DNA of 64,000 bases, from the NCBI RefSeq assembly GCF_029227915.1, contig NC_079883.1, positions 27,466,001 to 27,530,000 on the forward strand, given 5' to 3'. This stretch comes from Hydractinia symbiolongicarpus (Eukaryota; Cnidaria; Hydrozoa; Anthoathecata; Hydractiniidae). Positions 1 through 10,897 of the stretch are shown piece after piece. The first letter of the stretch is position 1; every line of letters begins with the position of its first letter. A program made the translations under genes and the position numbers. The notes beneath the pieces are model-generated. The model did not search any database and was not told the DNA's origin. It saw only the letters and a list, made by a program, of their open reading frames with translations.

Positions 1-222
1 GGTTTGTAAAAACAAAAATATTTACAATTTAACTGCACTTTTACAAATTTTGCGAGCAGAAATTTTTGCGAATTCAAGATTTAGTAATCATTTTTTTTGC
101 TTAATTCGCTTCTTCTTCCAAGAAATCGGTTTCGACGTAACTTCAAAATTTTCTGCTCGCGGAAATTTAAGACACTGAAGCAATGGTTAACATCTATTTA
201 ATTCGTGGATGAACAAATGACA

Positions 223-292
223 CCATCCTCGTTCTCAGGCTTTTTGCCTTTTTGATATATCAAAAAGGCAAAAAACCCTGTGAAAGAGGGTG
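223..292. repeat. Fold-back MITE-like element (AACCTCG family), near-perfect hairpin
   Basis: The two halves of this 70 bp stretch are inverted copies of each other. The core TTTTTGCCTTTTTGATATAT is followed by its mirror, giving a hairpin with almost no loop. The outer ends (CCTCGTTCTCAGG and CCCTGTGAAAGAGG) resemble the ends of other copies in the window, at 20437, 30059, 32586 and 39835. It lies 3' of the RING-NHL gene. A MITE-type origin is inferred from the shared ends. Confidence 0.55.
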
Positions 293-458
293 CAAGTGGC
301 ACTAATTCTAAAAAATTATATTAAAAGATTAAATAAAATAATATAAAACATCAAAGTAAAAATTTTCTAAAAAATGCAGCTTTTTGTCTAATAAAAACCT
401 GTATTATTGCAACGGCGTTTTTCTTAAGATTTAGTACTGAAAATGATCAGACGTACTA

Positions 459-3400
459 CTATAACACAAACACAGCGCCCAGTTCATTGTCGGTTAAAAT
501 GATTTTATCGGTCCCGTCAACTATGACACCGTACGGTTGTTTGAAATGCGTCTGGTTGCCATAGGAATCAATAATGCCGGATACACACGTCATATTATTG
601 CTATGGCAATCGAAAATCAACAGTTTCCCATTTTCACGATCAGTTACCAGTAGTTTTCCATCTGATGAAACCGCTACGCATCTTGGATCATGACAGCCTG
701 TAAGAAATTACTAAACACTAAAAATCAATACAAAACACGCGATATCTAAGCAAACAGCATCTAAAATCTGTCAACACTAAGGAATAATCCATGCCCATAA
801 AGGCCCTAAAACTGAAAACGAAATCATAAATCCGCTGTAAACATTGTCCAGTTTTCTGTGAACATTACAAAGTTCAACTCTATTGACTCTAAATTTATAG
901 GAAATTACATGTTGGAACAAACTTTGGCATTTGTAATCTTATTCCGACACATTGTAGAAATGAATGCCACTTTTATAGCTACATAATAATTAAGAAAAAG
1001 ATGTCATGTGAGCGTGAGTAAAAATGCGCGAAAATTTCGCAACATTTAAGAATGAGCTGCATTACATAAAAATTTAAGTTCACGGAGGATCGCCATTCGT
1101 ACCCGCATTGCTATTTTGTGGATCCTTGTTAACATGAAGTAATGAGATGTACTTGCATGGGGTTATTACTATGATTGATAGGTTCGATTTATAATACAGT
1201 TTTCGATTCAACAAATCTCCCTGGCTTAAAAAAAAATGCGAAAAGTTCACAGGAATATAAGCTACCATTTTAAACAGACAGATAAAATACGGGTATTATT
1301 AGAGAAACAATCTTTCTCTGCGAAACGAAGTGAATTAAGCTAACCATAAGAGAGTTTCCCATTGTTCCGACGCATTTATAATATCTTAGCCTCTTTTATA
1401 AAACCCAAAAATTCTAATTTTTTTTCTGACTAATACCTCCGAAAAGTAAAAAGGTTTATTACAACATGCTCGGTAGATCGGAAAAAAAGAGACACTATGA
1501 AAATACGGGGATAGCTTTTCCACAGGGTTGAGTGAGTGAACCTTAAATTGGATCTTACCTGGCGGATGCATCTCTTTCATAAACTTTCCCTCTCTGGATA
1601 ATTGAACAATTCGTTTATTATTTGTATCGGTCACGTAAATATTGTCTTCTTTGTCGACAGCTACTCCGCAAGGAAAACTAAAATTCTTTGCTTCTCTTTG
1701 CTTCTTTTTATCTGTTGTGACAGTGAGAATACATTTTTGAAGATCAGCTGATAACACCTGAAAATAACAAACGGTATTCGCTGGACTCTGTAACAAGAAT
1801 TTTTTCAAAATAAATTTAAGTTTTATAAATAATTTTAATAAATCCGCAATTTTTATTGAACATATATTTTTGTGCAGAATTAACTTCGCGGAAAGCAAGT
1901 TTTTGATTGGTCGGTTAAGGTACTACTTCTACTATGACTTGCAATTCAAAATAATCTCAAGCAAAGTACACATACGTAGTGTACTGTTTTAATGTTTGCC
2001 TTTCGCTTATCGTGTGTTTCAGACAAAAATTAACGAATACTAACCATACGGGGGCTCGGTCTGCACTTTTTACCCCGTATTTCACCTAGCCGGTGTCCGT
2101 AAAATGAAAATTAAGGAATAAAAAAATCACCTTAACTCTGTGGTTCAGGGAGTCAGAAACAATAATTCTTCCTCGACTATCTGCACATATTCCGTTAGGT
2201 CGTTTTAACTCAAGATTTCCTGAACCCGGCTTTCCAAAGCTTTTCACGACGGTACCGTCACTGCTCAACATGACAATCTGAGAAGCACTTTCGTCGGCAA
2301 CAAAAATATTATTGCCGTATGTCGCCACATCAGAGACGCTAAAGAATTTTTCTTTCGATGCTGGTATAACAGATTTGACGTTAAAGCTGTTATCAAGAAC
2401 AATAAGTTCATTTCGACCGCTGTTTGCTATCACCAGTCTCGAAGAAAGTCGTTGTGATAAACCTAAAAATCAATCGGTCACGTATAAATGGAGGTCATGA
2501 CATCCGGCTAGCGTTGCTTAACTTTATCGCCCACATCTTTATACGATCTTTATACGATTAACATTCTTGTCGGCTGCCGTTAACTTTTCGCACATATTAA
2601 TTATAACTGACTGTGATACATAATGCAGGATGGGAACAAACAATGCTTTGATCTACATTTTTTATTAAACGAGAGAAATTACTTTTTACCAGCATAGAAA
2701 AAACATTAATGTCAACAATAAACATGAAGCTAAATTCGTTAATCTTCACGTTGTTATAAGATTTTGCCACTTTTGTGAAGTAGCATAGTAGCATAATATG
2801 ATTAATTTTCGCGACGACTTATTTTGCGAGGTCCGAAAATATGAAGATTAACACAAAGAAAATTAACGCAAATGCCTATAAACTGCCTAAAAGAATTTAC
2901 TCGTGATTCAGCTCAACTGACTTACAACAAGTATTAAAATAACGCGAATTAGGAAATATGTTTATCTTTATTTTTAGATTAGGTTCATTAACAACCAGTT
3001 TCTTTTGTTTTCTTCGAAGCGTATAAGCGTATCACATTGCTGTATCAGGACGATACTAATTTTTTTTTGCATCAAACAGGAGGAGAACGAAGTATGCGTG
3101 TGTTGAGAGAGCTCTGGATTGCGATTGTCAAATAAATAAATTTTTAAACTTTACTTACAGGTTTTTAATTAATTAGTCATTTTTTTAATGTTCTGATATT
3201 TACGTCACACCTTAATAAGAGTCATTTAATTAACGCGAATTTTGAAAATTTTGCATTAAATTTGTACCTCGTTAATGATCTGGAATAAAGTATTATCTCA
3301 TTTTAAACTAAGTTCGACTTAACTAGATCTTCGTTTAACTCGAACATTCGTAAGTCGAACGGTCCCTTCAAGTTTTAAGTTGCCGGGAGTTTATATTTCG

Positions 3401-5775
3401 CGAAAATGGATAAAATTCGCGAAATCCGCGAAAATTTATCAACTTAAGGCAGGGTACTGATTACTCAGAAGCTAACTGTTGGCCAACGGGAGCTCGTAAA
3501 CGACCTATTATTTCAAATTATTGACTTTTTAACATGAGGTATCACCGTACCAGCCATAAACAATGTACAATTCACAGCCATGTACAATTCACTACCAACT
3601 GATGACTTGCATCTTTACATCAGCACTAACTGACTTCCAACCGCTCTGTGTACTTGTTCTTTCCCATCATGTTTTAGGTGAAGCATGATTGAATTATAAA
3701 ACGCTTGCAGTAGGTTTTGTAGTTTCTAACTTAAGTTTAGGTCTAAACACCAAAAACTAAAAAAATATTAATGCACTCTTACCTTTCGGCGAAGAAGCCA
3801 ACCAATCAAACCCGTCTTCTTTTTTTCCTCCAATTTTCAAACCGAACGGATAATCACCCATAGCCAGCAAATTTCGATCCAACTTTACTTTCAAATCAAA
3901 ATCGCATGATATACAACCAACGTTATTTAAATTCTCCATCAATTTCGATAAAGTTGCATCGTGTTTATTGAATTCTAAATGCTGTTGCCCGATATGACAC
4001 GATAATAAAGACATGCGATTTTCATGAGTCAGCGTGTCGTGAGGTTGTCGGCTGAATGACGAGTTGGGCGACGGCGGTGTGGAGGAGGTCATGCTTTTGT
4101 TCGTCCGTAGAGGTTCCAAGATATCCTCCTCGTAAAATGAAGAATCGCAAAACTGATCCATCTGAAGCTTTTTCGTTTCGATTAAACGAAATTTTTCGTA
4201 TTGTAAGTTTGATATTTGACGTTGACTTTTTCGTTTAATTTCCGATATAATTTCCTCCTGTCGTAGTCGTAACTTTTTGTATATCTTTTCAAACATGCTA
4301 TTAACCGCGTGTTGAGACAGAGCGGAGGAGTGCTCGATATCTTTTACTCCTTTGTTTAGACTCTCTAAGTTAATATCTATGTCTGCTGTCGACGTATCGA
4401 TATCATCGTTAAAACTATCTTCGAGTTCGTAACGTATTTCTTCGAGCGCTGCTGCGCGTTCGTCCCGGTCAAACGAGTTTATTCCGTATGGCGGTACTTT
4501 GATAACCACACGATCAATTGGACAGAGAAATTCATCTTTAGATGTTGAAGAACTGAACAAAAAAAATGTTTGAAGGTTAGTCATTGAAATTTTTAAAATC
4601 ATATTCTTAAACTAATTTCAAAGAAAACAACTTTAAAATTAATAACAATCTTTTCCGCCCAATTTTTTTTTCTTACAAACAGCTAAAAGTTGTAAAATTT
4701 CGTTTTTCTCTAAAATTTCAGAATATTAAAAAATCTTTGCAAGTTTACACAAAACAGCAAACCTACAACAACATGATACGATGAGCATATTTTTCTCTTC
4801 TGTGCTGTTTACGTTGGTGTGTTTCATGGAACCAATATCGCATAAGTAAAATGACATACACTTAACTCTCGGACTCGAACCTCCAAGTGACCGAGGAAGA
4901 AGTTCGACTTAACAAATGTTTGATTTAAATGATACTCCCGTTAACTCGAATTAGGTCTGAAATGAAATTATAGTTCGAGTTCAAGCGATTTTTTTAAGAG
5001 GTGGGGCAATCGTTACCCGGAAAAGGTGCAATCTTAGCGATGGATGAAAAAGGCATGGAAGTCATTAGTAAATTAATTTTCCTTGGCAGATAACATTATT
5101 TATCTATATTATTTATAAAAATAAATAAAAAATTAAAATCTGACATTTACTAGTCTTTGATTTCCTTTTCTCGAGTAAAAAGTTCGAGTTATCCGAAGAA
5201 ATTAGCCTCAGGGGGGGCGAAAAATGGGTCGAGTTAACGAATGTTCCAGTTATCCGTGGTTCGAGGTAACAGGAGCTTTTATAAGAAAGTATTAACAAAA
5301 TTTTAAGGGACCCAAGAAAATAATTTTAAAGTTATCCGGTGTTCGAGTTACCCGGAGCTAACTGTAGCTATTTTACTTAAAAATGTTTTGCATTTTCACT
5401 AGTCTTTTTCTCCCCCCTCAAAAAAAAAATTAAAAAATTGTGGCCCTAATGTTGTACGCTATAGACAGGTTTCACAGTATCTTGCAAGTATGACATCAGA
5501 CTAATAAAGGTTATTTACGTTTTAAAAACATACACAATCGATTTTGAATTAACTACGTACAACGCAAAAATACACGATACCTACCCGATCATATCGACCA
5601 AACACGAAAAACAAAACGAGTGGTGACACGGCAACATGCGAGCATCTTTTAATTGATTATGACAGTGTGAACATTTCGTTAAATCGAGCAAACGATCTAT
5701 ACACGACGATGTAGAAGTAGTCGAGCAAGAAGATGGAGGTCTTGGTCGAAGTCTTGATGGAGGTCGGAAAGCCAT
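459..5775 (-). CDS. RING-coiled-coil-NHL protein, probable E3 ubiquitin ligase (TRIM-NHL-like)
   Basis: Five exons on the minus strand: 5585-5775, 3783-4552, 2131-2462, 1559-1757 and 459-697. All junctions agree in phase and give 576 aa. The N-terminus carries a RING finger, residues about 35-78, with CSHC, then CHHSFCFSC, completed in exon 2 by CPID, so the last metal ligand would be Asp rather than Cys. A charged coiled-coil region follows, residues about 80-300. The last three exons encode about six NHL repeats (for example GVAVDKEDNIYVTDTNNKR and GICADSRGRIIVSDSLNHR), enough for one six-bladed propeller. No B-box zinc finger is visible, unlike classical TRIM proteins. RING-NHL proteins ubiquitinate targets and the propeller often binds RNA or protein; the target here is unknown. 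The start is the first ATG of the RING exon. It may belong near TRIM2/3/32/71 or NHLRC1; orthology is not resolved. Confidence 0.9.
4860..5375. repeat. Degenerate TTCGAGTTAAC dispersed repeat in intron 1 of the RING-NHL gene
   Basis: The stretch holds many imperfect copies of the phrases GTTCGAGTTA, AACTCGAA and GTTATCCG in both orientations. A shorter block lies in intron 2 at about 3310-3385. It has no coding potential. It looks like a decayed dispersed repeat whose full unit I cannot define. Confidence 0.4.
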
Positions 5776-7278
5776 TTTGAATATTCTACGAGGGTAAATT
5801 AAAAAGCAAATTTACTTTACATTTTCTCTTTTACTTCTTAAAGGCAGCGATCATTTCACGGTTTGACGAGAAAAGAATTCGTACAACATCCCAAGCATGA
5901 TAGTCACTCGAATTTTAAAACCGTGGACACACGCAGTAAGAAGTAACAACAGACTGTCAGTTGGGTCAATATTTATCATAGCACACAGTTTCGTGTTTTT
6001 CATAGGTTAAAGGTTACAGACAACAACATAGCTACACATAACTACGATACACCATATTGCTTTTAATACGCCATTTTGATTTTAAGTTAAATTTTCATTT
6101 TAAGATGGCTTTAGCACAGGTCTTCCTATCCACGCAACGCCACGAAATACACGATACACATCAAAATAACACTCTGAATGAGGTTGTGTTAAATTACATT
6201 TAAATACAACTCTCCTTCACAGATAATCGTAAAAATAAAGTAATATAAACTTATGCCCGTTAAATAAAACTAATTACAACAAATTTAATCTCTGACCACA
6301 ACATAAACATTTTTTATGAACAGCAAGCACATTATTTTAAACTCGTTATTTTTGCTGTATATGCTTGATTTCAAGTAACTTCACGCTTTCAGCTGATTGT
6401 GTACTTTACCGAACATTTTCACAAACAACAACAAAAACTACAATGCTTTCATTCACGACTGAATGTACTTAATATGTTTAATTAACTGCTGCACTCTGTT
6501 GTGGATGATATCAAGGTCTTCTCCGCAGAGATTAATATTAATTAATGTTAGCATAACGTGGAAGTCACACTAGATAAACATGGATATGTTAACCAGATGT
6601 GAAGCTAGAGATGTGAAGCTAGAGATGTGAAGCTAGAGAACCGCTAATAATTTTTCCGTGTTTGCAATTTAGAACTTAGTCGCCTCAACACAAGCAACTC
6701 ATTACGAAGCGTTTTGAATATGATCTTTGAAAACTACAAATGCAGTTTTAAAAAATATGCAAGTATCACGTGAGCTGCTTTCAATGTTCAGCTTCATGGC
6801 TACCTGTCACATGATGTAGCAATGTGTCGCACTTGCTCAGTATCAGATAAAAAGACCAATTTTTTTCCTACTCTTTTAACGCGATATTTACTCGTTCAAG
6901 ACATATGCACGATTGTTCTACTTTCAAGTCACAGTATGTACAACAGGCTATTAGCTGCCACTTTGATAGACGTCAAAAAGTAACATTAATACTTTGCTTT
7001 CGTTTAAGGAGAGATTTAATCCAAGTTGTAATATCCACTAGATTTCGCTACTAAGGCTCGTACCACTTCCGTTACATTATAAAATTTAATCCTCGTAGTA
7101 AAAAGGACTGGGACGTATGTTTTTTAAATGCATTGTTTTAAAATCTTTTATAAAATGTCAATGAGTAAAGCCACAGCGGTCTAAACCACACTCCAAATAA
7201 AACGGTTTTAATTACATCTCAAAATAGCGTTTCCATAGTTTTAAAACAACAAGTGAGAATTATAAAAAAATGGGCTTA
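5776..7278. other. Intergenic, promoter side of the RING-NHL gene; no gene seen
   Basis: About 1.5 kb of AT-rich sequence between the RING-NHL start codon and a Harbinger-like MITE. It includes three tandem copies of a 15 bp unit (GATGTGAAGCTAGAG) at about 6594-6640. No ORF here looks coding. The RING-NHL promoter must lie at the left end. Confidence 0.5.
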
Positions 7279-7813
7279 AGGCGAGTTTACACTTGCCCGT
7301 TTTTCCACGGCTGAGACAAGAACAAGAAAAATTATCACATGATTTTTCTGTACTATGGGAAAGATTTGCTGTTCCTTTTGTTCCCGGAGATGGAAGAATA
7401 GCTTTTCTATCCCAAAACATCCAGTTTAGGATAGCGTCGGTTTGACAAGAGACGTTAGCAGATAGAGAGGAGTATTTTGACATAGAATGTTATAATGATG
7501 TTGAAGAAGAATTTATGAAAAAATAATTTACATTACCAAAGAATTAAGAGAGGCTGCTCCGTTGGAAGTCTTTGGAAGTCAGCGACAGCAGAGAACTTCA
7601 TGAAAAGAAAACAACAGCTCGTCAACAGAATTCCTCTAAAATTGTTTGAAAAGTGGATTTACTAAAAAAGATTCGAAAACGATTGCGTATGGAAAGAAAA
7701 GCCTCCATATTTCTTTAAATTTTGAACAGGTTTTTAATTCCCTTTTTAACTGTCCTTTCCATTTCTGTTCCCTTCCTGTTTTCATGAAAAAACGGACAAG
7801 TGGAAACTGGCCT
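7279..7813. mobile_element. Non-autonomous DNA transposon (MITE), PIF/Harbinger-like
   Basis: The element is 535 bp long. The left end reads AGGCGAGTTTACACTTGCCC and the right end is its inverse with a few differences (AGGCCAGTTTCCACTTGTCC on the other strand), about 23 of 26 positions matching. TTA flanks both sides (7276-7278 and 7814-7816), matching the 3 bp TWA target duplication of PIF/Harbinger elements. It has no transposase. Assignment to Harbinger rests on target size and sequence only. Confidence 0.65.
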
Positions 7814-7996
7814 TTACTTTTGAGGATCTTGGGAAGAAATCAACACTATTATTTGACTTTGTTTATTTTATTAACATATGTTACAAATTTAGGTTTTACC
7901 AAATGACAGTGTGACGTCATCAAGAAGTATCGTTTTTGAAGCACATAGAGAAGCAGTTAGTGTTTGGAAGAAGTGACAACAGTCGATGCACGCACA

Positions 7997-9787
7997 ATGA
8001 ATACAAGAAAACAACAAAGAAGTTTATTTTATGCTGTTGATGTGTTGAAAAGAATGGAAGATGAGGAAGAGAAAAAGAAAAATTCTGCGAATAATGGTGG
8101 GTTTCGAATGTGACTAAAAGTCTTGCTTGAACAGCCAAACAAACATATTTATACTTTTTATCATTTCCATTTGACTGTATTTTTGGCAATAGTGGAAAAA
8201 AGCTCACAAGTTGATTTTTTCTGGCACATTGATTCCTTAATCTACACCAAAAATATATGCTTTATTTTTATCGAGTAATTTTTTTTCCTTATTTTTAAAT
8301 TCTACAGTGCAAAACGCTTCTATTTTATCTCTGGTTGGCTGAAATAGCGTGCAAAAAATCTCATATTTTGTGTCTGGTTAGTGGAGTAAAATTATCGTTT
8401 TCCTCAAAAACGAAGACTAAAATATTCTTCTCAAATAAAACATAGTAATAATTTTTTATGAAACGAATAGCCAGGAGACCCAACATAATTTTTCTTACCA
8501 ACTAGGAAATCGAAATTGCTAAGGTGGGAAAAATCACGCGTCAGATTACTGACCGCGTTTTTTGATTGGTTAATTCTATTGTTCTTTGCTCACGTGGTCA
8601 ATATCGGGAAATCTTTTATTTTAAGCGCAAATGACCTCACTCACCTGAACAAATATAATCAATATTTGAATTATTTAAGAGGGTAAGACGTGACCTCGCC
8701 GACTTAGTGCTGATTGGATGATTGTAATTCGGGGTTTGCTTTGAGGTGAATTTGAGTTTTAGGGATTTGCTCTGACATTTGTTTGCGTCTAAGCTTTCGT
8801 TTGAGAGAAACCGAATTTTATATCCTCGAAGAAAGCTTAGTTAACTAGCCTATGAAACGAATGATTCAATTACTTTTTTGTTTGCATATAGTCATTAAAT
8901 TGCCCAGTGGTTTTCACCGCTAAGAATATTTAGTTCACTTGCAACTTCAAAGAGATTTATAACACATGGAAGGAAGCTTTAAATTCGATAATCCAAAATA
9001 AGGGCATTTATCATGAATCAAATTACAAAACCACATATTATCTTACAACAACTCTATAATCTGTTGAACAAACAACTTAATGAACCATGACTAAAATTGA
9101 ACAGTATTCTACCAAGTGCTTGCTCTTTTTATATAACAATATGGTTTATATCAGGCTGGGATATCAGGTTCAAATAAATCTATTGTTTAGAACAATAAAG
9201 TAATAAAAATAATGACCAGGCTGGTTAGAATTTTGGTATTCTAATAAAAAAGCGTGTTTTTTAAATACAATGTTTTAAACTCGGTTTTTATGCTGATCTA
9301 GTTATAAAACAACAGATTTGCCACCAGCATAAAAGGGCACAGTATAATATTAAATTTGCAAATGTGACACAAAAACACTTTCTTAACTTATGAGATTATT
9401 TAAAACTGGAAAGATGGAACCCTAGTTTAAGCAAAACGAAATAGTCAAAACAAGAAGAACGTGGTCAGCCTCCAAAAAAATTTTATATAGTAGCAATAAA
9501 GAGAATTGATATTAAATATTCCCACGAAGCATGTTTTTGTACGTCTTTCTTTACTCACTTATTTAGTGGCAAAAGAAATCCAGGAACACCAAGCCAAACC
9601 ATCAAAAATATCATCCACAGAGGAGCACAATATTTTCTTGATGAATATGAACGCATTGGTTGCAGATCAAGTAGAAAGACGGCACAGTTTAAGCAATTTC
9701 CGTCCGAAAGCTAGAAACTCTTTGTTGGCTGTTGATCAAATGGACAGGCGACGCAGCCTTAACATTCACCAGAAAAGCGAAAAGTGA
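7997..9787 (+). CDS. Unrecognised 106 aa protein with two RRxSL motifs (two exons)
   Basis: I do not recognise this gene. Exon 1 is 7997-8096, ending in a GTGGGT donor. Exon 2 is 9567-9787, preceded by a pyrimidine-rich acceptor ending in TTTAG. Both are phase 1, and the join creates a clean valine codon and 106 aa. The N-terminus is basic and then strongly acidic and lysine-rich (MEDEEEKKK), probably helical. The C-terminal third holds two related segments, VADQVERRHSLSN and AVDQMDRRRSLNI, each with the R-R-x-S consensus of protein kinase A. There is no signal peptide or membrane segment. A polyadenylation signal lies about 130 bp after the stop. The model is inferred from splice signals and composition; a transcript would settle it. 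Confidence 0.55.
8097..9566 (+). other. Intron of the RRxS gene
   Basis: About 1.47 kb of AT-rich sequence between the two proposed exons. I see no further exon, no clear transposon and no RNA gene in it. Confidence 0.4.
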
Positions 9788-9914
9788 AAATTCAGCACAA
9801 TGGAAATTTTTGTTATCGCAGTTTTCAAAAAATTTGTTTCTATATATACATTTTTGTTTTGAAGTTTGTTGTTATTGTTTTGTAAAAATTAGAAAGAAAA
9901 AACTGTATATAAAT

Positions 9915-9920
9915 AATAAA
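9915..9920 (+). promoter_or_regulatory. Polyadenylation signal AATAAA for the RRxS gene
   Basis: A canonical AATAAA lies 128 bp after the proposed stop codon, on the same strand. This supports 9787 being a real gene end. Confidence 0.45.
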
Positions 9921-10897
9921 CAAATGTATACAAAATATAAATATATATATTTTCATATCCTTTCTTAGCAGTTAGGTATGATACGTGTCTCAAACTTGAA
10001 TTAACCCGAAACTTCAATACTTACTTACCCACCACAGGTAATAACTTCCAACAATATTTTATTTTTCTACCGTTTTCTTTCAGTGCAATATGCTTTTAAT
10101 TCAATTCTGCAAGTTGTCATAGAAAGTTTAATTATGAAATAAGAAATTACTCACAAGAATTAATCTAAAAAGCGACAGATCAATAAACGCTTGTCACAAC
10201 TTAGCTATTAAGAAGGACAGCACTCGTAAACTGCGAAAAAACAAAAAAGAACAAGCAAAAAAAAACCTAATATAATTTTCTTAGAAATATATGCTTCACA
10301 TCATGAAAATTAAACAAAGTATTATGGTAAATGAGAAAGAAAGTTTAAAAAAAGCAAACAGCTGAGACAGAGTGTGTCATTATGAGGAAATGTTCACAGA
10401 TAATTCTTAGAATTCCATCTCAATTAATTTAATTATAGGTGATTAATTGGCTTTCAGCTTTCTGCTAAGCAAGTTCTCTGGTGTGGCTTTTTAAAGAACA
10501 TTCTGCAAAATCCAGAAATATATATATATATATACGTTATCAGGTCATGCTAAAATAAATCGATTCTACGTTGAAAATTACGTGGAAGAAATTTTCTTAT
10601 GTAGGAAAGTCTGAATGAAAAAAATAAAAATAACTGCTATTCCATATATACTATACTAATTCTTATTTTTTTTTAAAACAGAGAGAAAATAAAATAAAAT
10701 AAAATGACCCACAAAGTTACCGAACTTTTTCATAAAATTATCGACTTCTATAATAAAAGGGTTTGTTTAGAAACTGAAATAATTCTATGCATTCGAGATT
10801 TGAAGGGGAAGAGAAAATCTGATTGCGTTTACAATATTTATCCGGATGACTGCTTCTTTACTTTAAGTGAATATTTACCACGAATAGCTATCTACCT
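9921..10897. other. Convergent intergenic stretch; no gene supported
   Basis: This AT-rich sequence lies between two converging 3' ends. A 93-codon plus-strand ORF starts at 10704, but it runs into the antisense of the PH exon, has no splice support and resembles no family I know. Confidence 0.4.

Noticed and set aside
5581-5584. Alternative donor GTATCG for RING exon 1
   Set aside because: It would keep an in-frame TAG; the GTAGGT donor at 5585 matches the phase of exon 2.
7241-7483. 80-codon minus-strand ORF
   Set aside because: Almost entirely within the Harbinger-like MITE, which is non-coding.
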